Source: Aeromicrobium massiliense JC14
Lineage (GTDB): Bacteria > Actinomycetota > Actinomycetes > Propionibacteriales > Nocardioidaceae
Direction of reading: 5' to 3'
DNA: 64,000 nucleotides
Assembly (NCBI RefSeq): GCF_000312105.1
Contig: NZ_HE978638.1
Location: 664,324-728,323 of the forward strand
Of the stretch, positions 11,547 to 25,062 are shown piece after piece. Position numbers and translations under genes: made by a program. Every line of letters starts with the position of its first letter. Positions within the stretch are counted from its first letter, which is position 1. Below the pieces are notes generated by a model. The model saw only the letters and a list, made by a program, of their open reading frames with translations, was not told where the DNA came from and searched no databases.

Positions 11547-12725
11547 ATGCTTCGATGGTTGACCGCCGGTGAGTCCCACGGCCCCGCGCTCATGGCCGTG
11601 CTGGAGGGCCTCCCGGCCGGGGTCCAGATGACCAGCAAGGACGTCCAGGACGCGCTCGCGCGCCGCCGGCTCGGCTACGGCCGCGGCGCCCGCATGAAGT
11701 TCGAGGCCGACGAGCTCGAGGTCGTCGGCGGCCTGCGCCACGGCTCGACGCTCGGCAGCCCTGTCGCCCTGCGCATCGGCAACAGCGAGTGGCCGAAGTG
11801 GGAGAAGGTCATGTCGGCCGACCCGGTCGACCCCGAGGAGCTCGCCGGCTCGGCCCGCAACGCCCCGCTGACCCGCCCGCGTCCGGGCCACGCCGACCTG
11901 GCCGGCATGCAGAAGTACGACTTCGACGAGGCCCGCCCGATCCTCGAGCGCGCCAGCGCCCGCGAGACCGCGGCCCGGGTCGCGCTCGGCGAGGTCGCCG
12001 CGCAGTTCCTGGAGCAGGCGCTCGGCGTCACGCTCGTCTCGCACGTCGTGTCGATCGGCGGCGCGGTCAGCCCCGGCACCGCGCTGCCGACGCGTGCCGA
12101 CCGCGACCGCCTGGACGCCGACCCGGTGCGCTGCTTCGACCCCGCCGGCAGCGCCGCGATGGTCGCCGAGATCGACCAGGCCCACAAGGACGGCGACACC
12201 CTCGGCGGCGTCGTCGAGGTCGTCGTGCACGGACTCCCGCCGGGACTCGGCTCGCACACGATGTGGGACAAGCGGCTCGACGCACGGCTCGCGGCGGCGC
12301 TCATGGGCATCCAGGCCATCAAGGGCGTCGAGCTCGGGGACGGCTTCGAGCTCGCGCGCACGCCCGGCTCGCTGGCGCACGACGAGATCGTGCCGACCGA
12401 CGACGGCATCCGCCGCGTCTCGGGCCGCTCCGGCGGCGTCGAGGGCGGCATGACCACCGGCGAGGTGCTCCGCGTCCGGGCCGCCATGAAGCCCATCGCC
12501 ACGGTGCCGCGCGCGCTGCGCACGGTCGACGTGAGCACCGGCGAGGAGGCGGCCGCGCACCACCAGCGCTCGGACGTCTGCGCCGTGCCGGCCGCCGGCA
12601 TCGTCGCCGAGGCCATGGTGGCGCTCGTGCTCGCCGACTCCGCGCTGGAGAAGTTCGGCGGCGACTCGGTCGGCGAGACCCGGCGCAACGCCGAGTCCTA
12701 CCTGGCCCACCTGCGGTACCGCTGA
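11547..12725 (+). CDS. aroC: Chorismate synthase
   Basis: 392-residue chorismate synthase, which uses reduced FMN to convert EPSP to chorismate, the branch point for aromatic amino acids. N-terminal signature [19 protein letters not shown], then [23 protein letters not shown] with the catalytic His, [12 protein letters not shown], and the late [15 protein letters not shown] motif. Full family length. It starts a tight group with aroK (1 nt gap), aroB and pepQ. Confidence 0.97.
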   Translation: MLRWLTAGESHGPALMAVLEGLPAGVQMTSKDVQDALARRRLGYGRGARMKFEADELEVVGGLRHGSTLGSPVALRIGNSEWPKWEKVMSADPVDPEELAGSARNAPLTRPRPGHADLAGMQKYDFDEARPILERASARETAARVALGEVAAQFLEQALGVTLVSHVVSIGGAVSPGTALPTRADRDRLDADPVRCFDPAGSAAMVAEIDQAHKDGDTLGGVVEVVVHGLPPGLGSHTMWDKRLDARLAAALMGIQAIKGVELGDGFELARTPGSLAHDEIVPTDDGIRRVSGRSGGVEGGMTTGEVLRVRAAMKPIATVPRALRTVDVSTGEEAAAHHQRSDVCAVPAAGIVAEAMVALVLADSALEKFGGDSVGETRRNAESYLAHLRYR

Positions 12726-12726
12726 C

Positions 12727-13239
12727 GTGGCGGCTCCGCTCCTCGTCCTGGTCGGCCCGCCCGGCGCCGGCAAGACCACCGTCGCGCACCTGCTCGGCGA
12801 GCGGCTCGGCGTGGCGGTGCGCGACACCGACGCCGATGTCGTGGCCGCCGAGGGCGTCCCGATCGCCGACCTGTTCGTCGATCGCGGCGAGGCGTACTTC
12901 CGCGAGCGCGAGGCGCGTGCCGTCGCCGCGGCCCTGGGCGAGCACGACGGCGTCCTGTCGCTCGGCGGGGGAGCGGTGCTCGACCCCGCCACCCGCGCGC
13001 TGCTCGCCGAGCACCCGGCCGTGGTGTTCCTCGACCTCGGGCTGGCCGAGGCCGTCCGCCGGGTCGGCCTGGCCTCGTCGCGCCCGCTGCTCGTCGGCGG
13101 TGTGCGCGGCCGGCTCAAGACGCTGCTGGACCACCGGCGTCCGCTGTACCTGGAGGTCGCCGACCACGTCGTGCGCACCGACGACCTGACCGCCGAGCAG
13201 GTGGTCGACCACGTCCTGCCGATCCTGGAGGCCCGATGA
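12727..13239 (+). CDS. aroK: Shikimate kinase
   Basis: 170-residue P-loop kinase that phosphorylates shikimate at O3. The P-loop is GPPGAGKTT with Lys16, followed by RDTDADVV (Mg/shikimate-binding Asp), the family FREREARAV stretch and the GGG motif (LSLGGGAVLD). The GTG start is 1 nt beyond the aroC stop; the end overlaps aroB as ATGA. Confidence 0.95.
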   Translation: MAAPLLVLVGPPGAGKTTVAHLLGERLGVAVRDTDADVVAAEGVPIADLFVDRGEAYFREREARAVAAALGEHDGVLSLGGGAVLDPATRALLAEHPAVVFLDLGLAEAVRRVGLASSRPLLVGGVRGRLKTLLDHRRPLYLEVADHVVRTDDLTAEQVVDHVLPILEAR

Positions 13240-14324
13240 CCACGCGCATCCCCGTCGCGTCCGCGCAGCCCTACGAGGTGGTCGTCGGTCACGGCGCCGT
13301 CACCGAGGTGCGCGGCCTGGTGGCCGGCGCCGCGCGGGTCGCCGTCGTCCACCCGCCGGTGCTGGCCGGGCGCGCCCGGGCGCTGCGCGACTTCGTGACC
13401 CGTGACGGGCTGGACGTCCACCTCGTCGAGGTGCCGGACGGCGAGGCGGCCAAGACGTCCGACGTCGCGGCGTTCTGCTGGGGCGTGCTGGCCGACGCCG
13501 GGTTCACCCGCAGCGACGTCGTCGTCGGCCTCGGCGGCGGCGCCACGACGGACCTGGCAGGCTTCGTCGCGGCGACCTGGCTGCGCGGCGTCGGGTTCGT
13601 GACCGTGCCGACGACGGTGCTGGGCATGGTCGATGCCGCCGTCGGCGGCAAGACCGGCATCAACCTGCCCGCCGGCAAGAACCTCGTCGGCAGCTTCCAC
13701 GAGCCGCTGGGCGTGCTGTGCGACCTGGACTCGCTGCACGACCTGCCCGCCGCCGAGGTGCGCAGCGGGCTCGCCGAGGTCGTGAAGTGCGGCTTCATCG
13801 CCGACCCGGTCATCCTCGAGCTGGTCGAGCGCGACCCGGCCGCCGCCTCGTCGGTGGACGGGCCGGTGCTGGCCGAGCTCGTCGCCCGCGGCATCGCGGT
13901 CAAGGCCCGCACGGTCGCCGGCGACCTGCGCGAGACCGGCGCCGGCGGTGGCATCGGCCGCGAGGCGCTCAACTACGGCCACACCCTGGGCCACGCGATC
14001 GAGCGCGCCGAGCACTTCGGCGTCCGCCACGGCGAGGGCGTCGCCGTCGGCATGGTCTTCGCCGCCGAGCTCGCCCATCGGGCCGGGCGCATCGACGCCG
14101 ACCTGCTGCAGCGCCACCGCACGGTGCTCGACGCCGTCGGTCTGCCGACGTCCTATCGCGGCCACGCGACCTACGACGCCCTGCTCGCCGGCATGCGGCT
14201 GGACAAGAAGACCCGCGGCACCGAGCTGCGCTTCGTGGTGCTCGACGGGGTGGCACGCACGTCGATCCTCGCCGGACCGTCCGACGCCGACCTGCGCGCG
14301 GCCCACGCCGCGGTGACCCGATGA
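13236..14324 (+). CDS. aroB: 3-dehydroquinate synthase
   Basis: 362-residue NAD- and Zn-dependent enzyme converting DAHP to 3-dehydroquinate. Typical motifs are the NAD-binding [49 protein letters not shown], and metal ligands in [12 protein letters not shown] and HGEGVAVGM. Overlaps both neighbours through ATGA. In the mycobacterial order the dehydratase gene (aroQ/aroD) comes next; here pepQ follows directly. Confidence 0.96.
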   Translation: MTTRIPVASAQPYEVVVGHGAVTEVRGLVAGAARVAVVHPPVLAGRARALRDFVTRDGLDVHLVEVPDGEAAKTSDVAAFCWGVLADAGFTRSDVVVGLGGGATTDLAGFVAATWLRGVGFVTVPTTVLGMVDAAVGGKTGINLPAGKNLVGSFHEPLGVLCDLDSLHDLPAAEVRSGLAEVVKCGFIADPVILELVERDPAAASSVDGPVLAELVARGIAVKARTVAGDLRETGAGGGIGREALNYGHTLGHAIERAEHFGVRHGEGVAVGMVFAAELAHRAGRIDADLLQRHRTVLDAVGLPTSYRGHATYDALLAGMRLDKKTRGTELRFVVLDGVARTSILAGPSDADLRAAHAAVTR

Positions 14325-15385
14325 GCGCCGACGCCCGCCGCGACCGCCTGCGCGAGTTGCTGGTCGGGCGCAGCCTCGACGGCGCGTTCGTGACCGAGCT
14401 CGTCAACGTCCGCTACCTGACCGGGTTCACCGGCTCGAACGGCGCCGTGCTCGTGCCGGTCGAGGGGGACGCGGTGCTGCTCACCGACGGCCGCTACCAG
14501 GACCAGGCCGCCGCCGAGGCGCCCGACGTCGAGCTGGCCGTGACCCGCGAGCTGCTCGCCGTCGGTGCCGGGCGCACGTCCGGACGCTGGGCGGTCGAGA
14601 CCCACGCGCTCAGCGTCGACGACCACGCCGTGCTCACCGGTGCCGCCGACGGCACCGAGCTCGTCTCGCTCGAGCGTGCGGTCGAGGCGCTGCGCGTCGT
14701 GAAGGACGACCCCGAGCTCGACGCGCTCCGCCGGGCGTGCGCGGTCTCGGTGCAGGCGTGGGAGGAGCTCGTCGCCGGGCCGGTCGTCGGCCGCACCGAG
14801 CGCCAGCTCGCCCGTCAGCTCGAGTCCCGGATGCTCGACCTCGGCGCCGAGGCGATCGCGTTCGAGACGATCCTGGCGGCGGGGGAGAACAGCGCCATCC
14901 CGCACCACCACCCGACCGACCGGGTCGTGCAGCGCGGCGACCTGCTCAAGACCGACTTCGGGGCCCGGGTCGACGGCTACCACGCCGACTGCACCCGCAC
15001 CGCCGTCGTCGGCCCGCCCGCGGACTGGCAGCGCGAGATCCACGCCGCCGTGCAGGCGTCGCAGGCGGCCGGCGTCGACGCCCTCGTCGCCGGCACGCCC
15101 GTGGCCGACACCTGGCACGCCGCAGTCGACGTGCTGGACGCCTCGGGCTGGCGCGAGTCGTTCACGACGGGGCTCGGCCACGGCGTCGGCCTGGTCATCC
15201 ACGAGGACCCGTTCCTGGGCCCGAGCCACCCGGGTACACTGGACCGCCGCACCGCCGTGACGATGGAGCCGGGCATCTACCTGCCCGGACGCGGGGGCGT
15301 GCGGATCGAAGACACCGTCATCGTCACCGAGGGACGTCCCGAGGTGCTGACCACGATGACCAGAGACCTCCTGGAGATCGGCTGA
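14321..15385 (+). CDS. pepQ: M24 family Xaa-Pro aminopeptidase
   Basis: 354-residue pita-bread metallopeptidase that removes N-terminal residues before proline. The small N-terminal creatinase domain (about 1-125, with [13 protein letters not shown]) precedes the catalytic domain. The five metal ligands are visible in LKTDFGA (Asp212), [26 protein letters not shown] and RIEDT. In Actinobacteria it is regularly found next to efp. The ATG at 14321 overlaps aroB (ATGA); the end overlaps efp (TGATG). Symbol follows the mycobacterial name; prolidase versus aminopeptidase specificity cannot be separated here. Confidence 0.9.
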   Translation: MSADARRDRLRELLVGRSLDGAFVTELVNVRYLTGFTGSNGAVLVPVEGDAVLLTDGRYQDQAAAEAPDVELAVTRELLAVGAGRTSGRWAVETHALSVDDHAVLTGAADGTELVSLERAVEALRVVKDDPELDALRRACAVSVQAWEELVAGPVVGRTERQLARQLESRMLDLGAEAIAFETILAAGENSAIPHHHPTDRVVQRGDLLKTDFGARVDGYHADCTRTAVVGPPADWQREIHAAVQASQAAGVDALVAGTPVADTWHAAVDVLDASGWRESFTTGLGHGVGLVIHEDPFLGPSHPGTLDRRTAVTMEPGIYLPGRGGVRIEDTVIVTEGRPEVLTTMTRDLLEIG

Positions 15386-15948
15386 TGGCCACCACGAACG
15401 ACCTGAAGAACGGCATGGTGCTCAACCTCGACGGACAGCTGTGGGCTGTCGTGGAGTTCCAGCACGTCAAGCCGGGCAAGGGCCCCGCCTTCGTCCGCAC
15501 CAAGATCAAGAACGTCGAGTCGGGCAAGGTCGTCGACAAGACCTTCAACGCCGGCACCAAGGTCGAGACCGCCAGTGTCGACAAGCGCGACATGCAGTAC
15601 CTCTACAACGACGGCACGAACTACGTGTTCATGGACGTCCAGACCTACGACCAGCTCGAGGTCAGCCCCGAGGTCATGGGCTCGGCGGTGGACTACCTGC
15701 TCGAGAACCAGAACGCCGTCGTCGCCACCAACGAGGGCCGCGTCCTCTACGTCGAGCTGCCGGCGTCGGTCGAGCTCGTCGTCGAGCACACCGATCCGGG
15801 CCTGCAGGGCGACCGCTCCAGCGGCGGCACCAAGCCCGCGCGCCTGGAGACCGGCAAGGAGATCCAGGTCCCGCTGTTCCTCACGAGCGGCGAGAAGATC
15901 AAGGTCGACACCCGCGACGGCAGCTACCTCGGTCGCGTGAAGGCCTGA
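15385..15948 (+). CDS. efp: Translation elongation factor P
   Basis: 187-residue EF-P, which relieves ribosome stalling at polyproline. Domain I (KOW-like) carries the loop KPGKGPAF with Lys32 at the tip. In Actinobacteria this palindromic loop is reported to work without modification of the lysine, and no epmA/epmB-like or ymfI-like gene lies nearby. Domains II and III follow ([12 protein letters not shown], then [15 protein letters not shown]). The TGATG junctions on both sides tie it to pepQ and nusB. Confidence 0.97.
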   Translation: MATTNDLKNGMVLNLDGQLWAVVEFQHVKPGKGPAFVRTKIKNVESGKVVDKTFNAGTKVETASVDKRDMQYLYNDGTNYVFMDVQTYDQLEVSPEVMGSAVDYLLENQNAVVATNEGRVLYVELPASVELVVEHTDPGLQGDRSSGGTKPARLETGKEIQVPLFLTSGEKIKVDTRDGSYLGRVKA

Positions 15949-16358
15949 TGGCTGCTCGTACCAAGGCTCGCAAGCGCGCCCTCGACATCCTGTTCGAGAG
16001 CGAGCTCCAGGGACGTTCGACGGGGGCGTCGCTGGTCGACCGCCAGGCCGACAACGACCCGCCGATCAACCCGTACACCGTCGAGCTCGTCGACGGCGTC
16101 GTGGCGAACCGTGAGCGGCTCGACGAGGTGCTCGCCGAGCACGCCATGGGCTGGACCCTGACGCGCATGCCCGGCGTCGACCGCAACCTGCTGCGCATCG
16201 CCACCTACGAGATCCTGTTCGTCGACGACGTCCCGGACTCCGTCGCGGTCAGCGAGGCGGTGGGCCTGGCCCGCGAGCTGTCGACCGACGACTCGCCCGG
16301 CTTCGTCAACGGCCTGCTCGCCACGATCGTGGAGAAGAAGGCCCAGCTGCTCGACTGA
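15948..16358 (+). CDS. nusB: Transcription antitermination factor NusB
   Basis: 136-residue all-helical NusB, which binds boxA RNA with NusE (S10) in rRNA antitermination. N-terminal RTKARKRALDILFESELQG is the RNA-binding arginine-rich helix; the later VDRNLLRIATYEIL and SVAVSEAVGLARELS are family hallmarks. It is the last gene of the group and is followed by a strong terminator. Confidence 0.95.
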   Translation: MAARTKARKRALDILFESELQGRSTGASLVDRQADNDPPINPYTVELVDGVVANRERLDEVLAEHAMGWTLTRMPGVDRNLLRIATYEILFVDDVPDSVAVSEAVGLARELSTDDSPGFVNGLLATIVEKKAQLLD

Positions 16359-16375
16359 GCGGCTCCGGCACCCGA

Positions 16376-16412
16376 CCGACGGCGGTCACCCCACGGGGGT
16401 GGCCGCCGTCGG
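16376..16412. terminator. Strong terminator hairpin between nusB and a convergent gene
   Basis: Two 17-nt arms (16376-16392 and 16396-16412) pair with one G-U pair and a 3-nt loop. No T-run follows, as is common in high-GC actinobacteria. It lies between convergent genes and can serve both. Confidence 0.8.
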
Positions 16413-16432
16413 CGTTCGCGGCGGACGCAGGC

Positions 16433-17641
16433 TCACCGCCAGGGCGTCGCGCTGGAGGGTCCCTCACCGCGCGGGGCGGGCACGGACGGAGCGGGCCGCT
16501 CGGACGTCACGTCTCGGCGCCGGCCGAGGGTGGTCCGCACCGCGGGGCGCAGCGGGCCGCGGGCCGGTCCGAGGTGCACGATCGTGTCACCGCCCAGCAG
16601 CTGCACGACGCACATGCTCGCGGTGTCCCGCAGCCCCCACACCGCGGCCGGGACGGTGCCCTGCGGCTGCGTGCGCTCCCACCACCAGCCGTGCGGCCCC
16701 CGGGCGACGACGACGGGGAACGGCAGCGCGACCAGCGGACGGGCGCCGGCAGGCGCCCCGACGGCGTGCACCGCGGTGGTGGCACCGAGCCCGACGTCCG
16801 CCGCGAGCGGCGCGGTCGGCTCGAGCAGCAGCGTCCGCAGCCGGCGCCAGCGAAGGCTCGGGACCAGGCCGACCAGGACGGCGACGCCCAGCAACCCGCC
16901 GGCGGCATCGGCCAGCAGGCTTGCCGCGTCGGAGTCCGCGTCGACGGACGTGATCGGCCGGTGCTCCCCGAGCGGGTCCACCAGCACGGGGAAGGCCTCG
17001 CCCACGGGGTGCTCGGAGGCGTCCTCGACGTAGAACCAGTAGGACTCGCCATCGACCTCCGCGAGCAGCGAGTCGTCCCAGGTGTCCTGCTCCAGGACCG
17101 CCGCGACCCGCGGGACGGCGCGCTCCTGCATCTCGGCCACGCCCGCCCGGGCGCCCCACCACCACGTGGCGACCAGGACGCACGCCAGGAGCGCGAGCGT
17201 GGCGCCCGCCGCCGCGCCCCACCGGACGAGCGCCGGCGGGCGGAACATCGGCGGCGCCGGCGGGCCCAAGGAGTCCTGGGGCCACGCGGCCACCGCCTGC
17301 CGCTGACGGGTCCGGGTCCACACGTCCACGGCCAGGACCGCGACCCACAGCACGCTCACCACCCACGCGCTCGCGAAGATCCCGACCGCGGCGGACACGG
17401 CGGCCAGGCGCGGTGCCCACCAGCCGGCCAGCACGCCGACGAACGTCGCGCCCGTGACGAGTGCCATCGGGACGTACCACCAGGCGGTGAGCTCGTCCGC
17501 CGGGATGAGCATCGAGTCGTCCCAGGTGAGGACGAGGTCGAGGACGAGGGTCAGCGGCGGACCCAGGACGAGCACGAGCGGTGGCACGCCGCGGGGCCAG
17601 GCGCGGAACCGGTCGGCCGTGAGGACGGTTGCTGAGGACAC
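16433..17641 (-). CDS. Hypothetical multi-pass membrane protein
   Basis: 402-residue protein of unknown function. Hydrophobic segments suggest five transmembrane helices: LVLVLGPPLTLVLDLVL, VPMALVTGATFVGVLAG, a long Ala/Val-rich stretch before VDVWTR, GATLALLACVLVATWWW and [16 protein letters not shown]. Between helices 4 and 5 lies an extracytoplasmic-looking domain of about 70 residues with EDASEHPVGEAFPVLVDP. The C-terminal 150 residues are soluble and end in a Pro/Arg-rich tail. The GTG start is supported by TAGGGT 6 nt upstream on the same strand and the absence of a Shine-Dalgarno sequence. It lies alone between nusB and the pyr operon. Confidence 0.75.
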   Translation of the reverse strand: MSSATVLTADRFRAWPRGVPPLVLVLGPPLTLVLDLVLTWDDSMLIPADELTAWWYVPMALVTGATFVGVLAGWWAPRLAAVSAAVGIFASAWVVSVLWVAVLAVDVWTRTRQRQAVAAWPQDSLGPPAPPMFRPPALVRWGAAAGATLALLACVLVATWWWGARAGVAEMQERAVPRVAAVLEQDTWDDSLLAEVDGESYWFYVEDASEHPVGEAFPVLVDPLGEHRPITSVDADSDAASLLADAAGGLLGVAVLVGLVPSLRWRRLRTLLLEPTAPLAADVGLGATTAVHAVGAPAGARPLVALPFPVVVARGPHGWWWERTQPQGTVPAAVWGLRDTASMCVVQLLGGDTIVHLGPARGPLRPAVRTTLGRRRDVTSERPAPSVPAPRGEGPSSATPWR

Positions 17642-17647
17642 CGACGC

Positions 17648-17653
17648 ACCCTA
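17648..17653 (-). promoter_or_regulatory. -10 element TAGGGT (minus strand), leaderless type
   Basis: On the minus strand TAGGGT ends 6 nt before the GTG at 17641, the same geometry as at plus-strand genes in this window. Confidence 0.5.
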
Positions 17654-17757
17654 GACGAGCCAGGCCTGCCCGCGTGGCCGATCCGGTGCTCCCCGGGTCC
17701 CTCGAGCACGGCGTCCCACGCGCCGAGTCCGGGCCCGGGTGACGCAGCCCACGCTGG

Positions 17758-17763
17758 TAGGTT
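17758..17763 (+). promoter_or_regulatory. -10 element TAGGTT of the pyr operon
   Basis: TAGGTT lies so that transcription would begin at about 17770, just before the PyrR-binding hairpin. No clear -35 seen. Confidence 0.5.
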
Positions 17764-17776
17764 GGCCGATGACAAA

Positions 17777-17818
17777 GACGTCCTTTAACCACCGTCCTGT
17801 GAGGCGGAGAAGGAGGTC
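17777..17818 (+). promoter_or_regulatory. PyrR-binding RNA hairpin sequestering the pyrR Shine-Dalgarno
   Basis: Bases 17794-17805 read GTCCTGTGAGGC, which fits the Bacillus PyrR-binding consensus ARUCCNGNGAGGYU except at its ends. An upper stem 17792-17796 with 17803-17807 closes the hexaloop CTGTGA (consensus CNGNGA). A lower stem pairs 17777-17785 with 17810-17818 (8 of 9 pairs), and its 3' strand is the Shine-Dalgarno AAGGAGG. The two stems are separated by a mostly 5'-sided purine/cytosine bulge, as in known PyrR sites. UMP/UTP-bound PyrR should stabilise it and block translation, as described for mycobacterial pyrR. Confidence 0.8.
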
Positions 17819-17821
17819 AGC

Positions 17822-18385
17822 GTGACTCCTGAGAGTCCAGCTGCCGGCGTACCTGCACGCACCGTGCTCGACGAGCGAGACATCGCCCGAGCACTCACCC
17901 GCATCACCCACGAGATCCTCGAGCGCAACCGTGACTCCGAGGGCGTGGTGATCCTGGGCATCCCCACCCGCGGCGTCCACCTCGCCCGGCGCATCGCCGC
18001 CCGGATGAGCGAGGTCGAGGGCCGCACCATCACCGCCGGGTCGCTCGACGTGACGATGTTCCGTGACGACCTGCGGCTCAAGCCCGCTCGCGCGATCGGC
18101 CGCACCGAGGTGCCCGAGGACGTCGACGGCAAGGTCGTCGTCCTGGTCGACGACGTGCTGTTCTCGGGCCGCACCATCCGTGCGGCGCTCGACGCGGTCA
18201 GCGAGCTCGGCCGACCGAAGGCGGTCCAGCTGGCCGTGCTGGTCGACCGCGGCCACCGCGAGCTGCCGATCCGGGCCGACTTCGTGGGCAAGAACCTGCC
18301 GACGTCGCTGGCCGAGAAGGTCAAGGTCCGCGTCGCCGAGCACGACGACGCCGACCACGTGACGATCGAGGGAGGCGCCGCGTGA
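17822..18385 (+). CDS. pyrR: Bifunctional pyr operon regulator / uracil phosphoribosyltransferase PyrR
   Basis: 187-residue PRTase-fold RNA-binding regulator with UPRTase activity. The PRPP motif [14 protein letters not shown] sits at about residues 105-118, and the flexible-loop and nucleotide regions ([24 protein letters not shown]) match the family. It binds mRNA when UMP or UTP is high. The RNA target is directly upstream of its own start and includes the ribosome binding site, so autoregulation of translation is expected, with pyrB and later genes affected through coupling (GTGA overlap with pyrB). Confidence 0.95.
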   Translation: MTPESPAAGVPARTVLDERDIARALTRITHEILERNRDSEGVVILGIPTRGVHLARRIAARMSEVEGRTITAGSLDVTMFRDDLRLKPARAIGRTEVPEDVDGKVVVLVDDVLFSGRTIRAALDAVSELGRPKAVQLAVLVDRGHRELPIRADFVGKNLPTSLAEKVKVRVAEHDDADHVTIEGGAA

Positions 18386-19326
18386 TCAAGCATCTGCTGA
18401 GCGCCGGCGACCTCACCCGCGACGACGCCACCCAGATCCTCGACACCGCCGAGGAGATGCTCTCGATCGCCAAGCGGCCGATCAAGAAGCTCCCGACGCT
18501 GCGCGGCCTGACCGTGGTCAACCTGTTCTTCGAGGACTCCACCCGCACGCGCATCTCGTTCGAGGCGGCCGCCAAGCGGCTGTCCGCGGACGTCATCAAC
18601 TTCTCGGCGAAGGGCTCGAGCGCCTCGAAGGGCGAGGGGCTCAAGGACACCGCCCTGACGCTGGAGGCGATGGGTGCCGACGCGGTCGTCGTCCGCCACC
18701 ACGCCTCGGGCGCCCCGCACCGCCTGGCCGAGGCCGGCTGGACGCAGGGCGTCGTGGTCAACGCCGGCGACGGCACCCACGAGCACCCCACGCAGGCCCT
18801 GCTGGACGCGTTCACGATGCGTCGCCACCTGGGCGACCTCGAGGGACGCCGCGTCACGATCGTCGGCGACGTGCTGCACAGCCGCGTGGCCCGGTCGAAC
18901 GCGCTGCTGCTGCACACGCTGGGCGCGAAGGTCACGCTCGTCGCACCGCCGACGCTGCTGCCGGTCGGCGTCGAGCAGTGGCCGGTCGACACGTCCTACG
19001 ACCTCGACACGGCGCTCGAGGGCGCTGACGCGGTGATGATGCTGCGCGTGCAGCGCGAGCGGATGAACGCCTCGTTCTTCCCCAGCGCCCGCGAGTACAG
19101 CCGCCGCTACGGCCTGGACGCCGCCCGCATGGGCCGTCTGGCCGACCACGCCGTGGTGATGCACCCCGGCCCCATGAACCGCGGCATGGAGATCAGCGCC
19201 GACGTGGCCGACAGCGACCGCTCGGTCATCGTCGAGCAGGTCACCAACGGCGTCGCCGTCCGCATGGCCGTCCTGTACCTGCTGCTCAGCGGCCGCCAGG
19301 ACCACACCGAGGAGACCCACTCGTGA
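18382..19326 (+). CDS. pyrB: Aspartate carbamoyltransferase, catalytic subunit
   Basis: 314 residues. It joins carbamoyl phosphate and aspartate in pyrimidine synthesis. Carbamoyl-phosphate loop [13 protein letters not shown], then [12 protein letters not shown] and the late HPGPMNRG motif. No pyrI regulatory subunit is present in the operon, so control is probably through PyrR. GTG start overlaps pyrR; end overlaps pyrC as GTGA. Confidence 0.96.
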   Translation: MIKHLLSAGDLTRDDATQILDTAEEMLSIAKRPIKKLPTLRGLTVVNLFFEDSTRTRISFEAAAKRLSADVINFSAKGSSASKGEGLKDTALTLEAMGADAVVVRHHASGAPHRLAEAGWTQGVVVNAGDGTHEHPTQALLDAFTMRRHLGDLEGRRVTIVGDVLHSRVARSNALLLHTLGAKVTLVAPPTLLPVGVEQWPVDTSYDLDTALEGADAVMMLRVQRERMNASFFPSAREYSRRYGLDAARMGRLADHAVVMHPGPMNRGMEISADVADSDRSVIVEQVTNGVAVRMAVLYLLLSGRQDHTEETHS

Positions 19327-20627
19327 GCACCTACATCATCCGCCGCGCCAGCGTGCTGGGGGAGCAGGTCGCCGACCTGCTGCTCGAGGACGGGCGCATC
19401 ACCGCCGTCGGCACCGACCTGGACGCCCCCGAGGGCGCGACCGAGGTCGACGCCGAGGGCCTCGTCGCGCTGCCCGGCCTGGTCGACCTGCACACCCACC
19501 TGCGCGAGCCCGGCCGCGAGGACGCCGAGACCGTGCGCACCGGCACTCGTGCGGCCGCCCGCGGCGGGTTCACGTGCGTGCACGCGATGGCCAACACCGA
19601 GCCGGTCGCCGACACGGCCGGCGTCGTGGAGCAGGTCTGGCGCCTGGGCCGCGAGCACGGCTACTGCGACGTGCAGCCGGTCGGCGCCGTCACCATCGGG
19701 CTGGCCGGCGAGCGGCTGGCCGAGCTCGGCGCCATGGCCGACTCGGCCGCCCGCGTGCGGGTCTTCTCCGACGACGGCAAGTGCGTCTGGGACCCGGTGC
19801 TCATGCGCCGCGCGCTGGAGTACGTGAAGGCGTTCGACGGCGTCGTCGCCCAGCACGCCCAGGAGCCGCGACTCACGGTGGACGCGCAGATGAACGAGGG
19901 ACCGCTGTCCGGCGAGCTCGGGCTGGCCGGCTGGCCGGCCGTCGCCGAGGAGGCGATCGTCGCCCGCGACGTCCTGCTCGCCGAGCACGTCGGCTCGCGC
20001 CTGCACGTGTGCCACCTGTCGACGCGCGGCTCGGTCGAGCTCGTCCGCTGGGCCAAGAGCCGCGGCATCGACGTCACCGCCGAGGTCACCCCGCACCACC
20101 TGCTGCTGACCGACGACCTGGTCCGCTCCTACGACCCGATCTACAAGGTCAACCCGCCGCTGCGCTCGGCCGACGACGTCGCCGCCGTCCGCGAGGGCCT
20201 GGCCGACGGGACGATCGACATCGTCGCCACCGACCACGCCCCGCACCCCATGGAGGACAAGGACTGCGAGTGGGGCGCGGCCGCGTTCGGCATGATCGGG
20301 CTGGAGACCGCGCTGTCCATCGTCCAGCAGACGATGGTCGACACCGGCGCCCTCACCTGGGCGCGGGTCGCCGAGGTCATGTCGGCCAACCCCGCGCGCA
20401 TCGGCCGCGTGAGCGAGCACGGACGTCCGCTGGCCGCGGGCGAGCCGGCCCACGTCGTGCTCTACGACCCGGCGGCACGCCGCGTCGTCGAGCCGCGCGA
20501 CACCGCATCCCTGTCGCGCAACACCCCCTACGCGGGACGCGAGCTTCCGGGCCGCGTCGTCGCCACGTTCCTGCACGGCCGTCCCACCGTCCTGGGCGGC
20601 ACCCTCGTCGAGGAGGCACACGCATGA
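19323..20627 (+). CDS. pyrC: Dihydroorotase (class I)
   Basis: 434-residue Zn-dependent amidohydrolase that closes carbamoyl aspartate to dihydroorotate. Metal site [13 protein letters not shown], later [19 protein letters not shown] and [10 protein letters not shown] are the class I pattern. No inactive pyrC paralogue is seen. It overlaps pyrB (GTGA) and carA (ATGA). Confidence 0.96.
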   Translation: MSTYIIRRASVLGEQVADLLLEDGRITAVGTDLDAPEGATEVDAEGLVALPGLVDLHTHLREPGREDAETVRTGTRAAARGGFTCVHAMANTEPVADTAGVVEQVWRLGREHGYCDVQPVGAVTIGLAGERLAELGAMADSAARVRVFSDDGKCVWDPVLMRRALEYVKAFDGVVAQHAQEPRLTVDAQMNEGPLSGELGLAGWPAVAEEAIVARDVLLAEHVGSRLHVCHLSTRGSVELVRWAKSRGIDVTAEVTPHHLLLTDDLVRSYDPIYKVNPPLRSADDVAAVREGLADGTIDIVATDHAPHPMEDKDCEWGAAAFGMIGLETALSIVQQTMVDTGALTWARVAEVMSANPARIGRVSEHGRPLAAGEPAHVVLYDPAARRVVEPRDTASLSRNTPYAGRELPGRVVATFLHGRPTVLGGTLVEEAHA

Positions 20628-21756
20628 GCACCACCCCCACCGAGGCGATCCTGGTGCTGGAGGACGGCCGCACGTTCCGCGGCGAGTCCTTCGGCGCGAT
20701 CGGCGAGACGATCGGCGAGGTCGTCTTCTCCACCGGCATGACCGGCTACCAGGAGACGCTCACCGACCCGTCCTACAAGGGCCAGATCGTCGTCATGACC
20801 GCCCCGCACGTCGGCAACACCGGCGTCAACGACGAGGACTTCGAGTCCAAGCGCGTCTGGGTCGACGGCTACGTCGTGCGCGATCCCGCGCGCGTGTCGA
20901 GCAGCTGGCGCTCGCAGCGGACGCTGGACGACCAGCTGGCCAACGACGGCGTCGTCGGCATCAGCGGCCTCGACACCCGCGCGCTGACCCGCCACCTGCG
21001 CGAGCAGGGCTCGATGCGCGGCGGCATCTCCAGCGCGTCCACCGATGTCGACGCGCTGCTGGCCAAGGTGCAGGACGCCCCGTCGATGAAGGGCGCCAGC
21101 TTCCTGGCCGACGTCACCACCGACGAGCCGTACGTCGTCCCCGCGCAGGGCGAGAAGAAGCACGTCGTCGTCGCCATCGACCTCGGGCTCAAGGGCATGA
21201 CGCCGCGGCGCATGGCCGAGCGCGGCGTCGAGGTGCACGTGCTGCCCGCGACCGCCACGTTCGAGCAGGTCGCCGAGCTCGCGCCCGACGGCGTGTTCAT
21301 GTCCAACGGACCGGGCGACCCGGCGACCGCCGACCACCAGGTCGAGGTGCTGCAGCGGGTGCTCGCCGAGGGCATCCCGTTCTTCGGCATCTGCCTGGGC
21401 AACCAGCTGTTCGGACGCGCCCTGGGCCGCGGCACCTACAAGCTGACCTACGGCCACCGTGGCATCAACCAGCCGGTGCAGGACCTCACCACCGGCAAGG
21501 TCGAGATCACCGCGCACAACCACGGCTTCGCCGTCGAGGCGCCGGTCGAGGGCACCTTCGATACGCCCTACGGCCCCGCCCGCGTCACCCACGTCGGGCT
21601 CAACGACCAGGTGGTCGAGGGCCTGGCGCTGCTGGAGCGGCCCGGCTTCAGCGTCCAGTACCACCCCGAGGCGGCGGCCGGCCCGCACGACGCGGCCTAC
21701 CTCTTCGACCGCTTCGTCGACCTCATGAGCGACCACAAGGACAAGGTGAACGCCTG

Positions 21757-21757
<1 letters not shown>
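20624..21757 (+). CDS. carA: Carbamoyl-phosphate synthase small subunit
   Basis: 377-residue glutaminase subunit. The N-terminal half holds [16 protein letters not shown]. The C-terminal class I amidotransferase has the nucleophile Cys257 in FFGICLGNQ and the His/Glu of [11 protein letters not shown]. It passes ammonia to CarB. The mycobacterial operon has an extra membrane-protein gene between pyrC and carA; it is absent here and the two genes overlap directly. Confidence 0.96.
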
Positions 21758-25058
<3,301 letters not shown>

Positions 25059-25062
<4 letters not shown>

